From: Aphanomyces cochlioides
Lineage: Eukaryota; Oomycota; Saprolegniomycetes; Saprolegniales; Verrucalvaceae
Length of the DNA stretch: 64,000 nucleotides
Reading direction: 5' to 3'
Assembly (NCBI GenBank): GCA_019828595.1
Contig: JAHQRK010000016.1
Location: forward strand, 992,001 to 1,056,000
A program made the position numbers and the translations under genes. Below the pieces are notes generated by a model. The model ran no database searches, was not told the DNA's origin, and saw only the letters and a program-made list of their open reading frames with translations. Below are positions 44,186 to 57,100 of this stretch, piece by piece (the stretch's first letter is position 1; each line of letters starts with the position of its first letter).

Positions 44186-46920
44186 TGTCGAGACGACACC
44201 GCCGACAATCAACGCAAAAAATCCTAAATTACACAAAAAATCCAAAATTAAAAATGATATTTACCAAATAAACAAATACTCCGGATATTTTTTATACAAA
44301 ATTGATGTTGACAGTACGAACCGCATGCATTCATTTTGAGAAAGTCTCTCACGACGCTCTTGAGAAGCAACGAAGACGGTCACTCACGGTTGTCGCCGGC
44401 GATGCTTCTAGGACTCAGCTCAAACGCACATGACGAGTTTAACAATCGCGAGCTGCCCGCATGATGTACCAACAAACACAAGGAAACTCCAACGAGATGA
44501 TAATCACCTTATGCGTTGGTTGGGTCAAAGATGGTCTACGCCATGCTAGACATGGATCAACATGTTACTGTACGGGCCTCAACTTTTGAGCTCAATACTT
44601 GCAGGATGTCATCGTGCTAGCTTTCGTCAATAGCCAGGATATTCTCGTGGTGTCTGTTGCTCTCTATATCAGCAGCATTGGCCTGGAGGAACGACTTGCT
44701 CTCGACTGTTAAGATCAAACCTTCCTACACTTGATTGTGTAATACACTCCATAAGCTTGGGATAACTTTGCTGTTCTGTAGTACTGGTGTGTCCTGTGTC
44801 TGTGGCCTCTGTCATGCTGAAAGCGCCACATACGGTGGACTTCGCCATGATGTCAATGTTGACAAGAGTCGTTCTCGAGCTTTCATGTGATCGTATCCAT
44901 CCAAGGACGATCTTGAAGCTAGGTGAGCTGGATTCTTCATGAAAAGATGCAAATACTTACAGTTCGTACTGTGCTCCACAGTGACTAGCGCTACTTTGTC
45001 ATGACGCTTCGTCAGGGAACAAGACCTTTGTTGACCACAGAGAATATTCCCTGGAACCATCAATTATTACGTGTCATTGCCCTCGATGCTCTCTTTCGCC
45101 CGTGCACAAGATTCACCGAGGAGTTGCTCAGCAGGAAAAATCCACCAAAGACACTCCTTGCGATACACGACAGACTTTAGCTCAATATACATGATCTCTT
45201 TCATCAACGAGACATTTGCATTGGATGACTTGAAATTTTCCGGATAAGATGACGTTAACCGGCACTTGACTCGAACAGGTGACGGTCAGTCGCCGGGTGA
45301 TCCAACACCAGGGCGACAAAGCGCTGCTAGCGAAAGTCCTGGAGACGACAGCTTGCCAGAACTTGATTAGCCCAATCCGTCCACGGCAGCTGGCATCACC
45401 GGTTGTTTGCTGGATGGATTCTGGATTGTCTTGTCGCTAGATGTGTCTTTCTTGCTCTCTGTCAGCAACGCAAAGACTTTGGAGAAAGCTTCGAGCCGCA
45501 CTTCCTCGCACAGAAAAGCGCTCCTTATCTGAAACTTCTATGCCTCATGGAATGATGGTATTAGCCTAAGGAATGTTGGCGCATGCCGTCCACATCGCCG
45601 TTGCCGCGGCGTTGCCCGCCATGCTCGACGATGACTCCACTGCTGAGCGTCTTTACTAACCTCATCGTCGGTGAACATTCGCGTCATTCGTGTGACCAAG
45701 TTGCTGACACGTTGGCGAGCTTACAAATCTTTTTCTTTGGTCATCAGATCGTGTTCACTCTACGGGATTTCCGGTGCGTTTCCGTCGGAGTGGCATCTCA
45801 TCGGACTTGGCGACTTTAATTGGTCATGGGACGTACTACGTAGTACGCATCTGTCGAAGAGAGGGAGCAGCATACGGTCTCACGACAGTGATGGCACTAC
45901 GCCAACAACGCTTGCTTGTGCACGTTGGATTACCTTGCTCTACGCTTTCGCTATCGTCACTACACGCGAGTAATCCATCCGACCGATGGTGGCTTGAATG
46001 TCCAGCCATGAAACCCCGAGTGGACAGCACGAACTGGTGTCGCGTCTGGCTTCTAGAGCTTGCTGGCCGTCGAGCTCTTTCTCGGCGGATCGATCGTACC
46101 TTGATACACCAACGCGTCATGGTGTCATCGTCTCAACGTGTTGTGCTGGTTGGGATCGGTAGTTCATCTATCTACTTTCTGTCCTGCCTCATCGTGACCG
46201 TTGAGCCAAGAGAGAGAGAGGTTCAGTCATCTCTCATCACCGCTCATCGCATTCCAAGTTCACGTGCTGTGCGACTGAATCGTCCGCCGCCCATCTTGAC
46301 ACCCACAAGCAATTCATGAGCAACCAACCAGACGTCGTCGCCCCAGAATTTTCACTTGTCACGAAGTACCGGTACACATATTCTACGACCCGACACTCGA
46401 CGGTATTCCAACTTGACGCGCTCCGTCGTGTACCTTGCTGTTCGTAGCACCAGGTGTGGCCTGTCTAACGCAGTGGCAGGCGCTCTGCTCTTCCCCTTTC
46501 TCTCTCTTCTTCAGTCTGTTCTTCACTAATCCTGTAATGCAAGATGATGCATGAGTGTGGTACACTACTGTATGTAGCATGCTCCTTCGGATTTGGTGTC
46601 ACAATTGAATTTTCTCGCAGCAACTCAAATGCAGCACACTCGCCGCCAACAATGCGCCACGGCCACCGTGCCCACCGCCTCAAAGACAGCATTGGCCAAA
46701 CGCCGCGCATCGGCAGAGGCACGAAAAGTCCAACGTGAAGCCGCACAATTCAAATACTTTGGCTGGAAACTCACGAAACCATGCGTTCAGCCGACATGCG
46801 TCCTCCAGTGACGCTGCCGCCGACGAACGTTGATCGCCGACATGGAACTAGATGTTAGGAATGTAAATATTTATATGGAACGCCACCACAACTGCGATAC
46901 GAGTCTCTCTATTCTACAAG
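44186..46920. other. 2.7-kb intergenic region without a supportable gene
   Basis: Several frames of 60-180 codons exist (the longest, 45774-46319 plus, is Arg/Ser/Leu-rich and low in complexity), but none shows a domain, a paralogue or a coherent splice pattern. A decayed gene could be present at 45.6-46.3 kb. This is the largest gene-free stretch of the host island. Confidence 0.4.
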
Positions 46921-47749
46921 TTAAGCTCCACTACGCGCTGTGATCCGATACAGCTCGACACCCACGCCTTCGTCACCCAACGATCGATGCTCTTTCTTGG
47001 CGATCGTACGAACCAAAGTGGATGTCAATGCTGTGTTCGACGACAAGTAACTCAAGAAGGAATCAATCCCGTCTTCGTGCCGCCGTTCGACTGCAACCAA
47101 AACGACGCAAGCAGGGTTCCGCGCACAGAGCACATCCATCGTATCAGCCAACGCAACCCATGACTTGCCATAAAGCGGCTCGTAGATGCAATCGCAGCTC
47201 AGGACAACGTCGAAATCGCCGCTCTTCTCACAAAATTTGGTTGTCGCGTCGCGTCCCCAGCTCAGTTCCGCGGCGGAAACAGATGAGGAAAAGTTGCTTG
47301 TGTTGCGGCGGAGATTGGTTCGAAGAAGAGGCACGAGCTCAGGCTGTTCTGTGATCATGACGTTCGCAGCACCGAGTACTCCGGCAACCATGCCAGGCAC
47401 ACCACTATATAAGTGATCATCAATCGAAGATGGATAAAGTCAACTTACATTCCCGCACCAAGCTCCAAGACACGCTTTGACTCAAGAGGGACGTGATTGA
47501 GTACGTGATTGGCCAAGGCAACTGCAGCATCCCATACGAGGGTCCCGGCCCAAGCGGCTCCAGCGAAGAGCGGTGCGAGTTCGTCTTCGTCCTAGTTGAG
47601 TCAATGAGGACGTTGGACGCTGATTCCTCCGAGGAAAGTCATACAAGCAAGAGAGTCAAATCGAGCTCCTTGTCACGAACGCCAATACGTATCCGCTCTT
47701 CAATCACACGGACTGAATCTGTCTTGACCACAATCGACTCTTCCCCCAT
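46921..47749 (-). CDS. METTL21-like (family 16) protein-lysine methyltransferase
   Basis: Complement of three exons: 47645-47749, 47449-47591, 46921-47404 (243 aa), with introns of 44 and 53 nt. The fold is a seven-beta-strand SAM methyltransferase: GAAWAGTLVWDAAVALANHV, then motif I VLELGAGIGVPGMVAGVLGA (about 78-97), ITEQP at the acidic ribose-binding position, DFDVVLSCDCIYEPLYGKSW (the DxxY-like motif of this family), and VVLVAVERRHEDGIDSFL. The length and motifs match METTL21/VCPKMT-type enzymes that methylate chaperones and other proteins. The substrate cannot be predicted. The expected cellular site is cytosol. Confidence 0.85.
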
Positions 47750-47832
47750 CGTCGCTGGTGAATGGATGGAATAAAAAGACGGCAAAATGCGAGTCAAACT
47801 AGAAAATTATTTATTGATATTGAAAATGATAT

Positions 47833-47875
47833 GGAAAAATACCTCTAAAATGTTATTAAAGTCAGGTATTTTTCC
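47833..47875. repeat. 12-bp inverted repeat near the methyltransferase promoter
   Basis: GGAAAAATACCT (47833-47844) and its exact complement AGGTATTTTTCC (47864-47875) are separated by 19 nt, about 85-125 bp upstream of the start at 47749. Confidence 0.7.
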
Positions 47876-48074
47876 GAAATTAGTACACTTTGTCAAGTAA
47901 TATGTTCTTATAAACAGGTATTTTTGAAATTTGATGACAATATCATAAGCCCCATCGAAACTACACCTCCACACTTCACAACGATCCCATCGTATAGCTA
48001 TGAAGACAGAGGAGCCCTCTGTCCCTCAACTACTACGGTGACTAAACGTATTCCAAGTGTAGTACGCACTCAGC

Positions 48075-48093
48075 ACTGGATACAGTATCCAGT
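48075..48093. repeat. perfect palindrome, 9-bp arms
   Basis: ACTGGATAC A GTATCCAGT: exact 9-bp arms around a single central base. It is a possible dimer-binding site or chance; no gene starts within 300 bp. Confidence 0.65.
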
Positions 48094-48293
48094 TGCGTTG
48101 ATGTCACGACGAGAAACGAGATGGCGGAATCAGCATTTTGATCGTGAATCAACTTGTGCTGGCCATCTCATTAATGGACTGCAAGTAGAAATTGATTAGA
48201 TGCTCTATCCATATCTACTTTATACTGAGGATCACAGTGCCAACTCCAGCGACAACTCATCCGACGAGCAAATCATCATTTCTCGAGATCATG

Positions 48294-48318
48294 CATGGAC
48301 ACTTGCCAAGTGTCCATG
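48294..48318. repeat. perfect palindrome, 12-bp arms
   Basis: CATGGACACTTG, one central C, CAAGTGTCCATG: exact 12-bp arms. It lies downstream of the PFK stop (48587) and could form a cruciform or an mRNA 3' hairpin. Confidence 0.75.
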
Positions 48319-48586
48319 TTGAGCATTCTTTGTCCAAAATGATGGGACCATGGTCTACTCGCAGTCCAGTTCAAGCAAACTCCCACGCGCAAAATCTGCT
48401 CTTTCATGTAGCAAAACCAGGCCAGAACCCTAATCTCGTCCAAAAAGGGTAGGCTTCCCGTATGAGGCTGCACTGTTCGCAGTGACAGGTGAATCGTGAT
48501 CAAGAGATTTGCCCTACATAATTTCTAAACCGCTGGCAGTGTCGGCTTTATGAGCTAATATTGCCAGCACCAAGAACATGAATTTC

Positions 48587-50151
48587 TTAAATCAAATTAG
48601 ACGACGTCGCGCGAGTGGGCTTGAAGCCATCGGGAACGGTATTGGGCTGGCGTGTCATGCACAACACACGCTCCCAAGTGCGACCGACTGGATCCATCGT
48701 TCGGGGCGAGTTCTTGGTGATGGCAGTGATGGGGAAAAAGACCGTGCGGTTGGCGCTGAGACCAACAGTAAAGCCAGTGTAACCAGCCATTGCACCGTGC
48801 ACGGCGTTTTGACCGAGCAACATGCAGTAGAGACTGTCAGCAGCATTGGCAGGCACACTGCGAATCATGTACGAAGGATCAATGTACTTGACCGTGGCCA
48901 CCTTGCCAGACTTCTTGAAGTGGGCAATCAATTGGTCCTTCATAAATTGGCCGATGGGTGGCAATTTCTTGTTTCCACCTACATTTCCATGAAATACTCA
49001 AGTGAGAGACGAAAACTCTTACCAGCATCCACTTGGGCGGAGGTTCCGAGCAATTCTTCGCCAGCACCTTCAGCGACGACAACGACAGCATGCCCCTTCT
49101 GTTCAACCACACGCTGAACATGATCCAAACAGCTCAATGGTCCTTCCAACACGATGGGAACTTCAGGAATGCAGCAGAGATCGACATCACCACTGCTGAG
49201 CGTAGCGTGAGCAGCGATAAAACCGGCCGATCGACCCATAAGCTTGACAACACCAATGCCATTTGGAACGCAAGTGGCTTCAATCATAGCAGAGCGAATT
49301 GCACGTTGGGCTTCTTCGACAGCAGTGTTGAATCCGAACGACCGATCTAGCAAATCGACATCGTTATCAATGGTCTTGGGGACACCAGCAACAGCAATTG
49401 GCAATGCTCGGGCTTTGCATTCGTCAGAGATAATATTGGCAGCACGATGCGTGCCATCACCACCGATCACGTACAATTGATTGACGCCATAGGTCGTCAA
49501 GAAATTGATGATCTTCTCCACATCAAATCCACCACGGTTCGATCCCAAGATAGTGCCACCAATGTGATGAATGCTACCAACATTTTGAGGGTTGAGCATG
49601 AGAGGAGCTTCCTTTTGCTTGAGGTCACTCCATTCATAAAAACCACCGAAGCCCATACGAATGCCATAAATGTCACGCACGCCATACAAATTCCACAAGG
49701 CAAGCGTAATATCACGGATCACATTGTTCAATCCAGGGCACAATCCACCACACGTCACGATGGCTGCCTTGACTTTTGTAGGGTCAAAATATAGCGTGGA
49801 GCGTGGACCGGCGCGCAAATATGCTCGCGACACTGGTTGTTGACGGGGATGGCGACGGATATCACCGAGAATGACATCTTCTTGGGACATGATACGGTTG
49901 TAGGTCGAAATGCGGTCATATTCTTGACCTTCCTTCTTGTCTTGCGTATCAATATTGCGTTCGTTGGGGTAAAAGGCATTCTTTTCGGGCAACCATTCTG
50001 CAAGGTGAGGGACAGGCAACAAGTATGTGTCGTTAATTACAATGCCATCCATATGACGCATTTCCCCGAAACCCTTGGGGTGCTTTGCCAAAAACGGCGG
50101 CTCAGTTTCCGTAACAGCAGGCAGCTTTGACGTGTCCGTTGAGGCCATGGC
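48587..50151 (-). CDS. ATP-dependent 6-phosphofructokinase (plant/protist type)
   Basis: Complement of two exons, 49023-50151 and 48587-48978, with a 44-nt intron in phase 1, giving 506 aa. The start is taken at ATG 50151 (MASTDTSKLP). Signatures: GGLCPGLNNVIRD (about 134-146), GGDGTHRAA (229-237), PKTIDNDVDLLDRSFGF (257-273), MGRSAGFIA and VVVAEGAGEELL. Gly in GGDGT indicates ATP rather than pyrophosphate as donor. Lys in PKTIDND is typical of plant-type ATP-PFKs. It catalyses fructose-6-phosphate to fructose-1,6-bisphosphate in glycolysis. The N-terminal 120 residues are the family extension. No organelle presequence is evident. Response to fructose-2,6-bisphosphate cannot be read. Confidence 0.93.
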
Positions 50152-50755
50152 GAGTTCAAAAATGAATCTTCCGTCAGGGATCGCCACAAGAAAATCCACA
50201 CATTATCCGGATATTTGGATGTTTATCCGGAGATTTCGTGTCGGGTTGACACTAGGTCATGCGTGTTTTATTTTATCACTTAATTTTTGTATGTCAGTCA
50301 ACTTTTTTTGTAGATTTTCGCGTTTCTGCACAACCATTATTGACTGCAGCGGACCGCTGAGGATGATGAGAGATGCGCCAGAGCTGTTGAGCAAGGATAA
50401 GGAGACTTTTAGGCGTCTCCTACTGGTGACTAGACTGCATGCATGCATCCAACCCACGAGCTAGCGAACACATGTCAAAAGGCTCGTCGTTCCGAACTGA
50501 GGTTATCTTCACCGTCTATGGGTGTGAAGACATCGGATGCAAAGACATGAAGACGCAACCAGGGACAGGCAACAACAATCAATGCACAACCACCACTTCG
50601 GACACAGATTACATCCGACAGCATATTGCATGCCGGTTAGAACACCAAGCAGCTGCAAGTTCAATGTCGAACAACAATCTGTCAAGAGGAGTGTCGAGGA
50701 CAATTGCCGACGGAGTTGGTATGCTATTGGGATAGCAATTTCTCGAAGGAAGGGT
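50152..50755. other. intergenic between PFK and histone H3
   Basis: No supportable gene. Holds the PFK promoter at its left end. Confidence 0.45.
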
Positions 50756-50771
50756 GGTGTTAAAAAACACC
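50756..50771 (-). terminator. histone-type 3' stem-loop of H3
   Basis: On the minus strand GGTGTT-TTTT-AACACC is followed by ACCC, 42 nt after the H3 stop. The six-pair stem, four-base loop and ACC(C) 3' flank match the general form of replication-dependent histone mRNA ends. The H4 gene has the same structure. Confidence 0.75.
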
Positions 50772-50812
50772 AATGAATATACTACCAGAGGATGGTAGGG
50801 AGGGAAAGCAAT

Positions 50813-51833
<1,021 letters not shown>

Positions 51834-51876
51834 ATTTTCTCTGCTGTACCATTACCTCAATGGTTTGCATATCTCT

Positions 51877-51892
51877 GGTGTTTTTAAACACC
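51877..51892 (+). terminator. histone-type 3' stem-loop of H4
   Basis: GGTGTT-TTTA-AACACC, followed at once by ACCC (51893-51896), 43 nt after the stop. The stem and 3' flank are identical to the H3 hairpin; only one loop base differs. Confidence 0.77.
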
Positions 51893-51896
51893 ACCC

Positions 51897-52258
51897 TTCT
51901 ACATGAGAAATCCATTCACCTGTCCTGAACTTTGCCTCTTACTTACAGGCCATTAATCAAATGGTATGCCATCCCCCTAACACTGTTAACTTTGCGATGA
52001 GAGGTTGTGAAACGAATCTTCCTCCGAACCGTGTGAATGATTTCATCCCATTGCTTCCTCGTACACCTCCAATCGCTGTGATGAGAAATTCCTCAAGACG
52101 ACGCATAGCCACATTCCTGGAAATGGTGGGCAACCACCTCTACTTCCACTGCCCGAAAATGTTTCACTTGAGCTGCAGCAATGTTTCCCCGTTCTCCAGT
52201 GGTTGATCCTCGTCGTAGATATTACACTCAATGTTGATACAACAAAATGGCCTGATTG
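51897..52258. other. intergenic between convergent H4 and NSE3
   Basis: 362 bp without a supportable gene; holds the 3' flanks of both neighbours. Confidence 0.45.
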
Positions 52259-53479
52259 CTATTCCTGGCTATCTTCATGTTCCAACTCTGCCAGCAACTC
52301 CTTCGATGGATGCCGTCCATTGATCAGCTACACATGTAGATGGTTAAGCCTCTTGGTTGCTATGTGAAAACATCTTACCTTGCAGACAAAGGTCAAGATT
52401 TGAGCTTTGCCGACTTCTGCCATGGCTCGAGGTCCAAACATGTAGAATTTGACGCGTTTGCCGTCTGGGTCGATCTCAGAGTCACTTGTCAAGTACCTAT
52501 GAAGCGCTCAGGCCACATTGAGAAACGAGAACGTACGTTTGGGATTCAAAGGCCTTGAGCAATAATGTTAGATCGCCAAAGACGGGATGCTTCTTGTCAC
52601 GGATGGATTTGTCCAACAAGGACAAATTTTTCCACAGCTTGTCTGCACCACAATGTTAAATACGTAAGCAAGTAAGGTGCGTACCTTCTTCGAGTCGACG
52701 AGCTGGAGCACACCAAATAAAACCAAAAATCATCATTAAGAGTCCTCGCTCTTTCTTTCTATGGAACTTGTTGACTTTGATGAGATGGCTTTGGTCAGCA
52801 ATGCTGTTGACGATCAAAAAGACGTCCTTCTTGCCCGAACCACCGCCGACAAAATCATCAACAGCAACGACTTTGTAGCCAAAGATAGTTTCTAGTTTTC
52901 GCGCAGCGTGGCCCAAGAAATATCTAAGATGAAAGTAAGAATGAGTTCGTGGTGGAATTTAAGCAAGGGTCACCTTATGACGTTTTGATGGCCTGGGAAG
53001 ACGGCTTTCCTTAGTTCAGGAAGCTTGACGGGCTCAAAAGCACTTGCCTTGTAGAGTAGATAGCGCACTGTCTTTGCCAATAAATCTTCTTTGGTCTAGC
53101 ATTCGCGTCAAAACACGGTCTTTGCAAACATACGTTACCTTTGAGTTCATGTTGGCGATACTTGTGGGCTCATTGTTGTCATCGTCATAGACTTGGGACA
53201 TTGACTGTGTCGCGACTTCAACAGGTTCTCTTTGTGTAAAGTCTAAGTCATCCTCTTCGTCGTCACTGCCTTGTTTCGTTTCGCTTTCACTGTTCCCGCG
53301 TCGAGTCGACAGTTTGCTTCGCTTCGGATTGACTTCCATTTCGTCGTTGGAGTCGTCTTCCACATCTACCTCGTATTGTGACGAGCGCAACGCCTTCCTC
53401 TTGCTGTGTCGATCCTAAAGCACGTCAGCTCCGCGCCACAGACGAGAAAGGACGTAGGGATCCTTGCGTCACGCACCAT
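52259..53479 (-). CDS. NSE3: MAGE-domain protein, SMC5/6 complex subunit NSE3
   Basis: Complement of seven exons: 53477-53479, 53139-53414, 52974-53095, 52685-52923, 52537-52642, 52379-52496, 52259-52327 (310 aa), with introns of 40-62 nt. The first exon contributes only the ATG. An acidic Ser/Asp-rich head (about 1-90, DVEDDSNDEMEVNPKRSK) precedes the MAGE homology domain: TKEDLLAKTVRYLLYKASAF, VKLPELRKAVFPGHQ, LETIFGYKVVAVD, FLIVNS, then the second winged helix with DKLWKNLSLLDKS, TYLTSDSE and FYMFGPRAMAEVGKAQILTF. Single MAGE proteins outside mammals are NSE3 (NDNL2), which pairs with NSE1 and NSE4 in SMC5/6 for DNA repair. The start is 194 bp from the Helitron. Confidence 0.88.
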
Positions 53480-53524
53480 GCTGTCGATTTTCGCGCCAGG
53501 AACGAAATATTTTAAAATTGCTTA

Positions 53525-53544
53525 GGGCCCGTCTGGCAACCGAA
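53525..53544. repeat. solo PIF/Harbinger-like terminus
   Basis: TTA then GGGCCCGTCTGGCAACC, matching the terminus of the element at 62467. No partner end was found before Helitron copy 2, which may have inserted into this element. It lies 46 bp upstream of the NSE3 start. Confidence 0.45.
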
Positions 53545-53673
53545 AATATTACAATAAATAGGTCCAAAATGCCATTAATCGTAATTCGTCGAGAGAAATA
53601 CAAATTTTAAGTATGAGAGATGTGAATCGCTGAGAGAACTCTCAGTATTTTCGTGCATCGGCCATTAAATTGA

Positions 53674-53702
53674 CTAGGGTGAGGCCAGGGCTACGCCCCT
53701 GG
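53674..53702 (-). repeat. Helitron 3' terminal hairpin and CTAG end, copy 2
   Basis: The stem halves are at 53697-53702 and 53685-53690 and the terminal CTAG is at 53674-53677. The sequence and spacing are identical to copy 1. Confidence 0.82.
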
Positions 53703-54172
53703 GTGGAGCGTTTTGCTTTGGAAATAACAAAGATTTGATCACACACATGAAACGTTTGAAGCCATACTATGAATTTTGAATTTGATTCAGGCCCAGTTCG
53801 AAGTAAAAAATATAAGTTAACGCTGAGGATTCTGATTGGCTACTGTTGACTGACGAATATTTTTTTTCGTCAGGAGATAAATCATATACCCAAGTTCAGA
53901 TTGCACAATCTGTGCGATCGATGAGTAGATCGAGGTCATCGTTGGTTGACAACCACGTACTTCGTCATCTTGTAATACTGTAACGTTGAATCTAAGTATA
54001 AGGTGCGTAGTTTGGGGTTAGCTAATCTCGAGGATTTATCGTCCAATTCATCGGTACGATGCAATTGGACTTGATCCAGGAAGTCACGGCAATTCCACAA
54101 CAACACAGTGTATATATTTGTAAGAACATGATAACGTTTGTTAGTTATGGATGAAGTTTTATGAAGTCCTGA

Positions 54173-57100
54173 CTATTCTAATGCTTCTTGATACACAATG
54201 GTTTTCGTGTAGATTCCAGGCAGTCCATCGTACTGTCCATTGGCGACCAAAAACTTAATGTTGCCTTTTGCTTGGGCTCTTGACATGGCGACGTAAAGCT
54301 GTCCATGCGAGAAGACGGGTTCTGGAAGGTAGACGCCCACGTGAGAAATCGTTTGACCTTGAGCCTTGTGAATCGTCATTGCAAAGGCAACTTGAACAGG
54401 AAATTGTCTTCTGCTTAGCTCAAATGGGTAATTGTTTTGCTCACCATCGTGAATTGTAGTAGTTCGGGGAATGTAAACGATCTTGTTCGTGTGGGAGCCG
54501 TTCATAATTTGAGCCTTGATACATCGTGTTTTCAGCTCAAGAACAATTAAACGTGTTCCGTTGCACATGCCTTCCGAAGTACACAAATTACGAAGCAGAA
54601 TAATGGGGCAACCAACTTTCAAATGCAACTTGTGGCTGGGGAAGTTGTTGATGTCTATAGAATTCAGAAACTCGATGGGGAACTCGCATGCATTTGTGTC
54701 CGAGTTGGGTTTGTCAGCAACAGAATCGGCGGATAAATATGTCATTTCGCAGTCGGAAGTGAGTCGCTCAAGAAGTGTTGTGTTGATGTCAGCAACAACA
54801 CTATGTTTGGGTGCAAGGATAGCTCGACATCCAAAGTACGATCTAAGTGCATTGATGCGCAGGTTGTTCATGTCTTGATAGACGCTGTGTAAAAATGACC
54901 CCAAATCATCAGGCGACTTGTATGGAATCGCCAAATCATCAGGTAGTCGAATGTAATCGGCATCGAGTTCGGTACATGTGGGGTATGTTCCATGACCAAT
55001 AGACCTGAGCAATGCAGCAAACTCTCGAACACTCTCTGAGTTGTTGTTGGTCAACCTCATGTTCACCGTCAGATGAAACTGTGCGATATTTCTCCAAAGG
55101 TAGCTGTTCTTCAAGCATGCTTCGAGGATTAGCCCAGGTGTGCCCTTCAAAATGACTGGAAGCATTTGCTTGAAGTCGCCCGAGAATATGACGACCTTTC
55201 CACCAAAAGGAAGCGCGTTGTCCATCAAATCTTGTAGCATGTGATCAACGGCCTCCACAGCATACTTGTGCATCATCGAACACTCGTCCCAAATGATAAG
55301 TTCTGTGAGACGTAAAAGTTCCGCATGATGTGACTGCTTCCGAACGTCACATCGGCTAAGCTCGTGCAATGATCTTGGAAGACAGAATCTCGAATGCGCA
55401 GTTGTACCTCCGATCAAATTCAGAGCAGCAAGTCCGTACGAAGCAACAGCCAAGGCAATTTTGTTCATTGAGCGCACTTGAGCCAGTAAAATGTTTGAGA
55501 TGAACGTCTTCCCTGAGCCACCCTCACCTTCGAGAAAATATACTTTGCCTCTTCGAACAGTGCTTTCCTTCGTAATCTCGCTCATAACGTCGTTGTAGAA
55601 GACCTCGTGCTCTTCGGTCATCGTAGACTTGCCTTCCAAAATGCCTTGGATTTGTTCTTGGTTGTGCGAAGATTCCATAGCCACTAATCGGTTGGATTGA
55701 CGGCCCCTGTTTGTTTCCTCAAGAGCAAAATATTGTTCGAAATGTGCAACCTGTGGAAGCTCCGGAAAACGATCCAAGCTTGATGCATTCGACTCGAGGC
55801 ATCTTGACAAAGCCTGAATTGCGAAAGCTGTAGATTTTTGAGAATCGTCGGGGTACATGCGGTGAAAATCTTGCCTCATTTCATCTTCGAATTTGTTCCA
55901 TAGCCCTCGTGCATCCGCAGGTTCACAGTGAATCAGAATACTGACAAAAAGTGTTCGGAGCTCATAGGGAGTTGCTGTTTCAGTTGCTTCTCGCATGCAG
56001 GTTAGCCATTCCTCGTCATTTTCAAGAAAGCAAAGGGCAAGTGCGGCGGACTTGAACGTTGGATGAACCACGCCATTGACGGTTCGCAAATCTTCGTGCG
56101 ATGTCGGACCTCGTCGGTAGCATAAGAGCATTCGCATAAAAAAACAGTCTCCCGAGCGGGGTGACACCGTCAGCATCCTCCCGATCATACGATCACCACC
56201 CCTTTTACGTGATGTCCACTTGCGGAGCTTTTTGTTCCATACGAAATGCTCGGGGATATCATGGTACAGACATTCACGCGCAAGTGCTTGTGAATTACTG
56301 TTTTCACGGCACAGTTCAAAAAACGCGGTGAGTTTCGTCCGGTTCCTCCTGCCAATTCCTGAGGGCTCATCGGGCGGTCGGTAGGAATGCATACAACTTG
56401 TTCACCTTCCAAGTGTAATTCGAGGTTCTCGACAGCGTGAGATCGTTTGAACATGTCGAAAGAGAAAATGCGTGTGAGGGCCTCACAGCACGATACATAG
56501 CAGGCATCTTGGTATTGCTTGATTTCGTCAAGTTCACCGGACTCAAGTTGAAAATTTGAGCGGTCGGAGCCCTTGTAGATGTACTTGTACAGGTACTTGA
56601 CTGCAGATATACTTGTACACGCCTCGACATTGATGTGGCAGTCGAACATGGCACTCAACGTTGGGCAGTACGGAATAACATATTGGTTGGTATACTCAGA
56701 GGGCCGCTCTGCCGAAGAGCGGCGACGACGGTAGAGTGGATATCCATCGCTGCCTTCTGATGTTTCGTTGCAGTATGCTTTTGGAAAGTTTTTCTTGCAC
56801 TTCCCGTTTTTCAGGCATCGGTCGCTGCATTTGTGAATCATGCAGGTTGTAACAATTTCGTGCAGTCTTGGATTCTTTTCCTTGTCGGGGATTTCTGCAC
56901 TGATAATACTGTCAATATCGGCAGCTGTCTTGATTTTGTCGTCCCCAGTGAATATGACCAACATATGGGCATGAGGCAGACCACGCTTTTGGAATTCGAC
57001 AACACGAACACACGCAGCTTGTCGACCCAAAACTCCCCCCTTGTACAGCATGGCTTCAATGGCTAAGAGCTTGAGACGGAACATGCGCGTCACTAAGTCA

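Larger units (their letters stand above)
47750..48586. other. intergenic with several palindromes
   Basis: AT-rich in its first 200 bp. No supportable gene. Contains three notable inverted repeats listed separately. Confidence 0.45.

Noticed and set aside
45774..46319. 181-codon plus-strand frame as a gene
   Set aside because: Low-complexity Arg/Ser/Leu composition, no domain, no paralogue, and no consistent splice structure with neighbouring frames.
54268..54878. Plus-strand frames of 63 and 120 codons inside Helitron copy 2
   Set aside because: Exact antisense shadows of the helicase, mirrored in copy 1.
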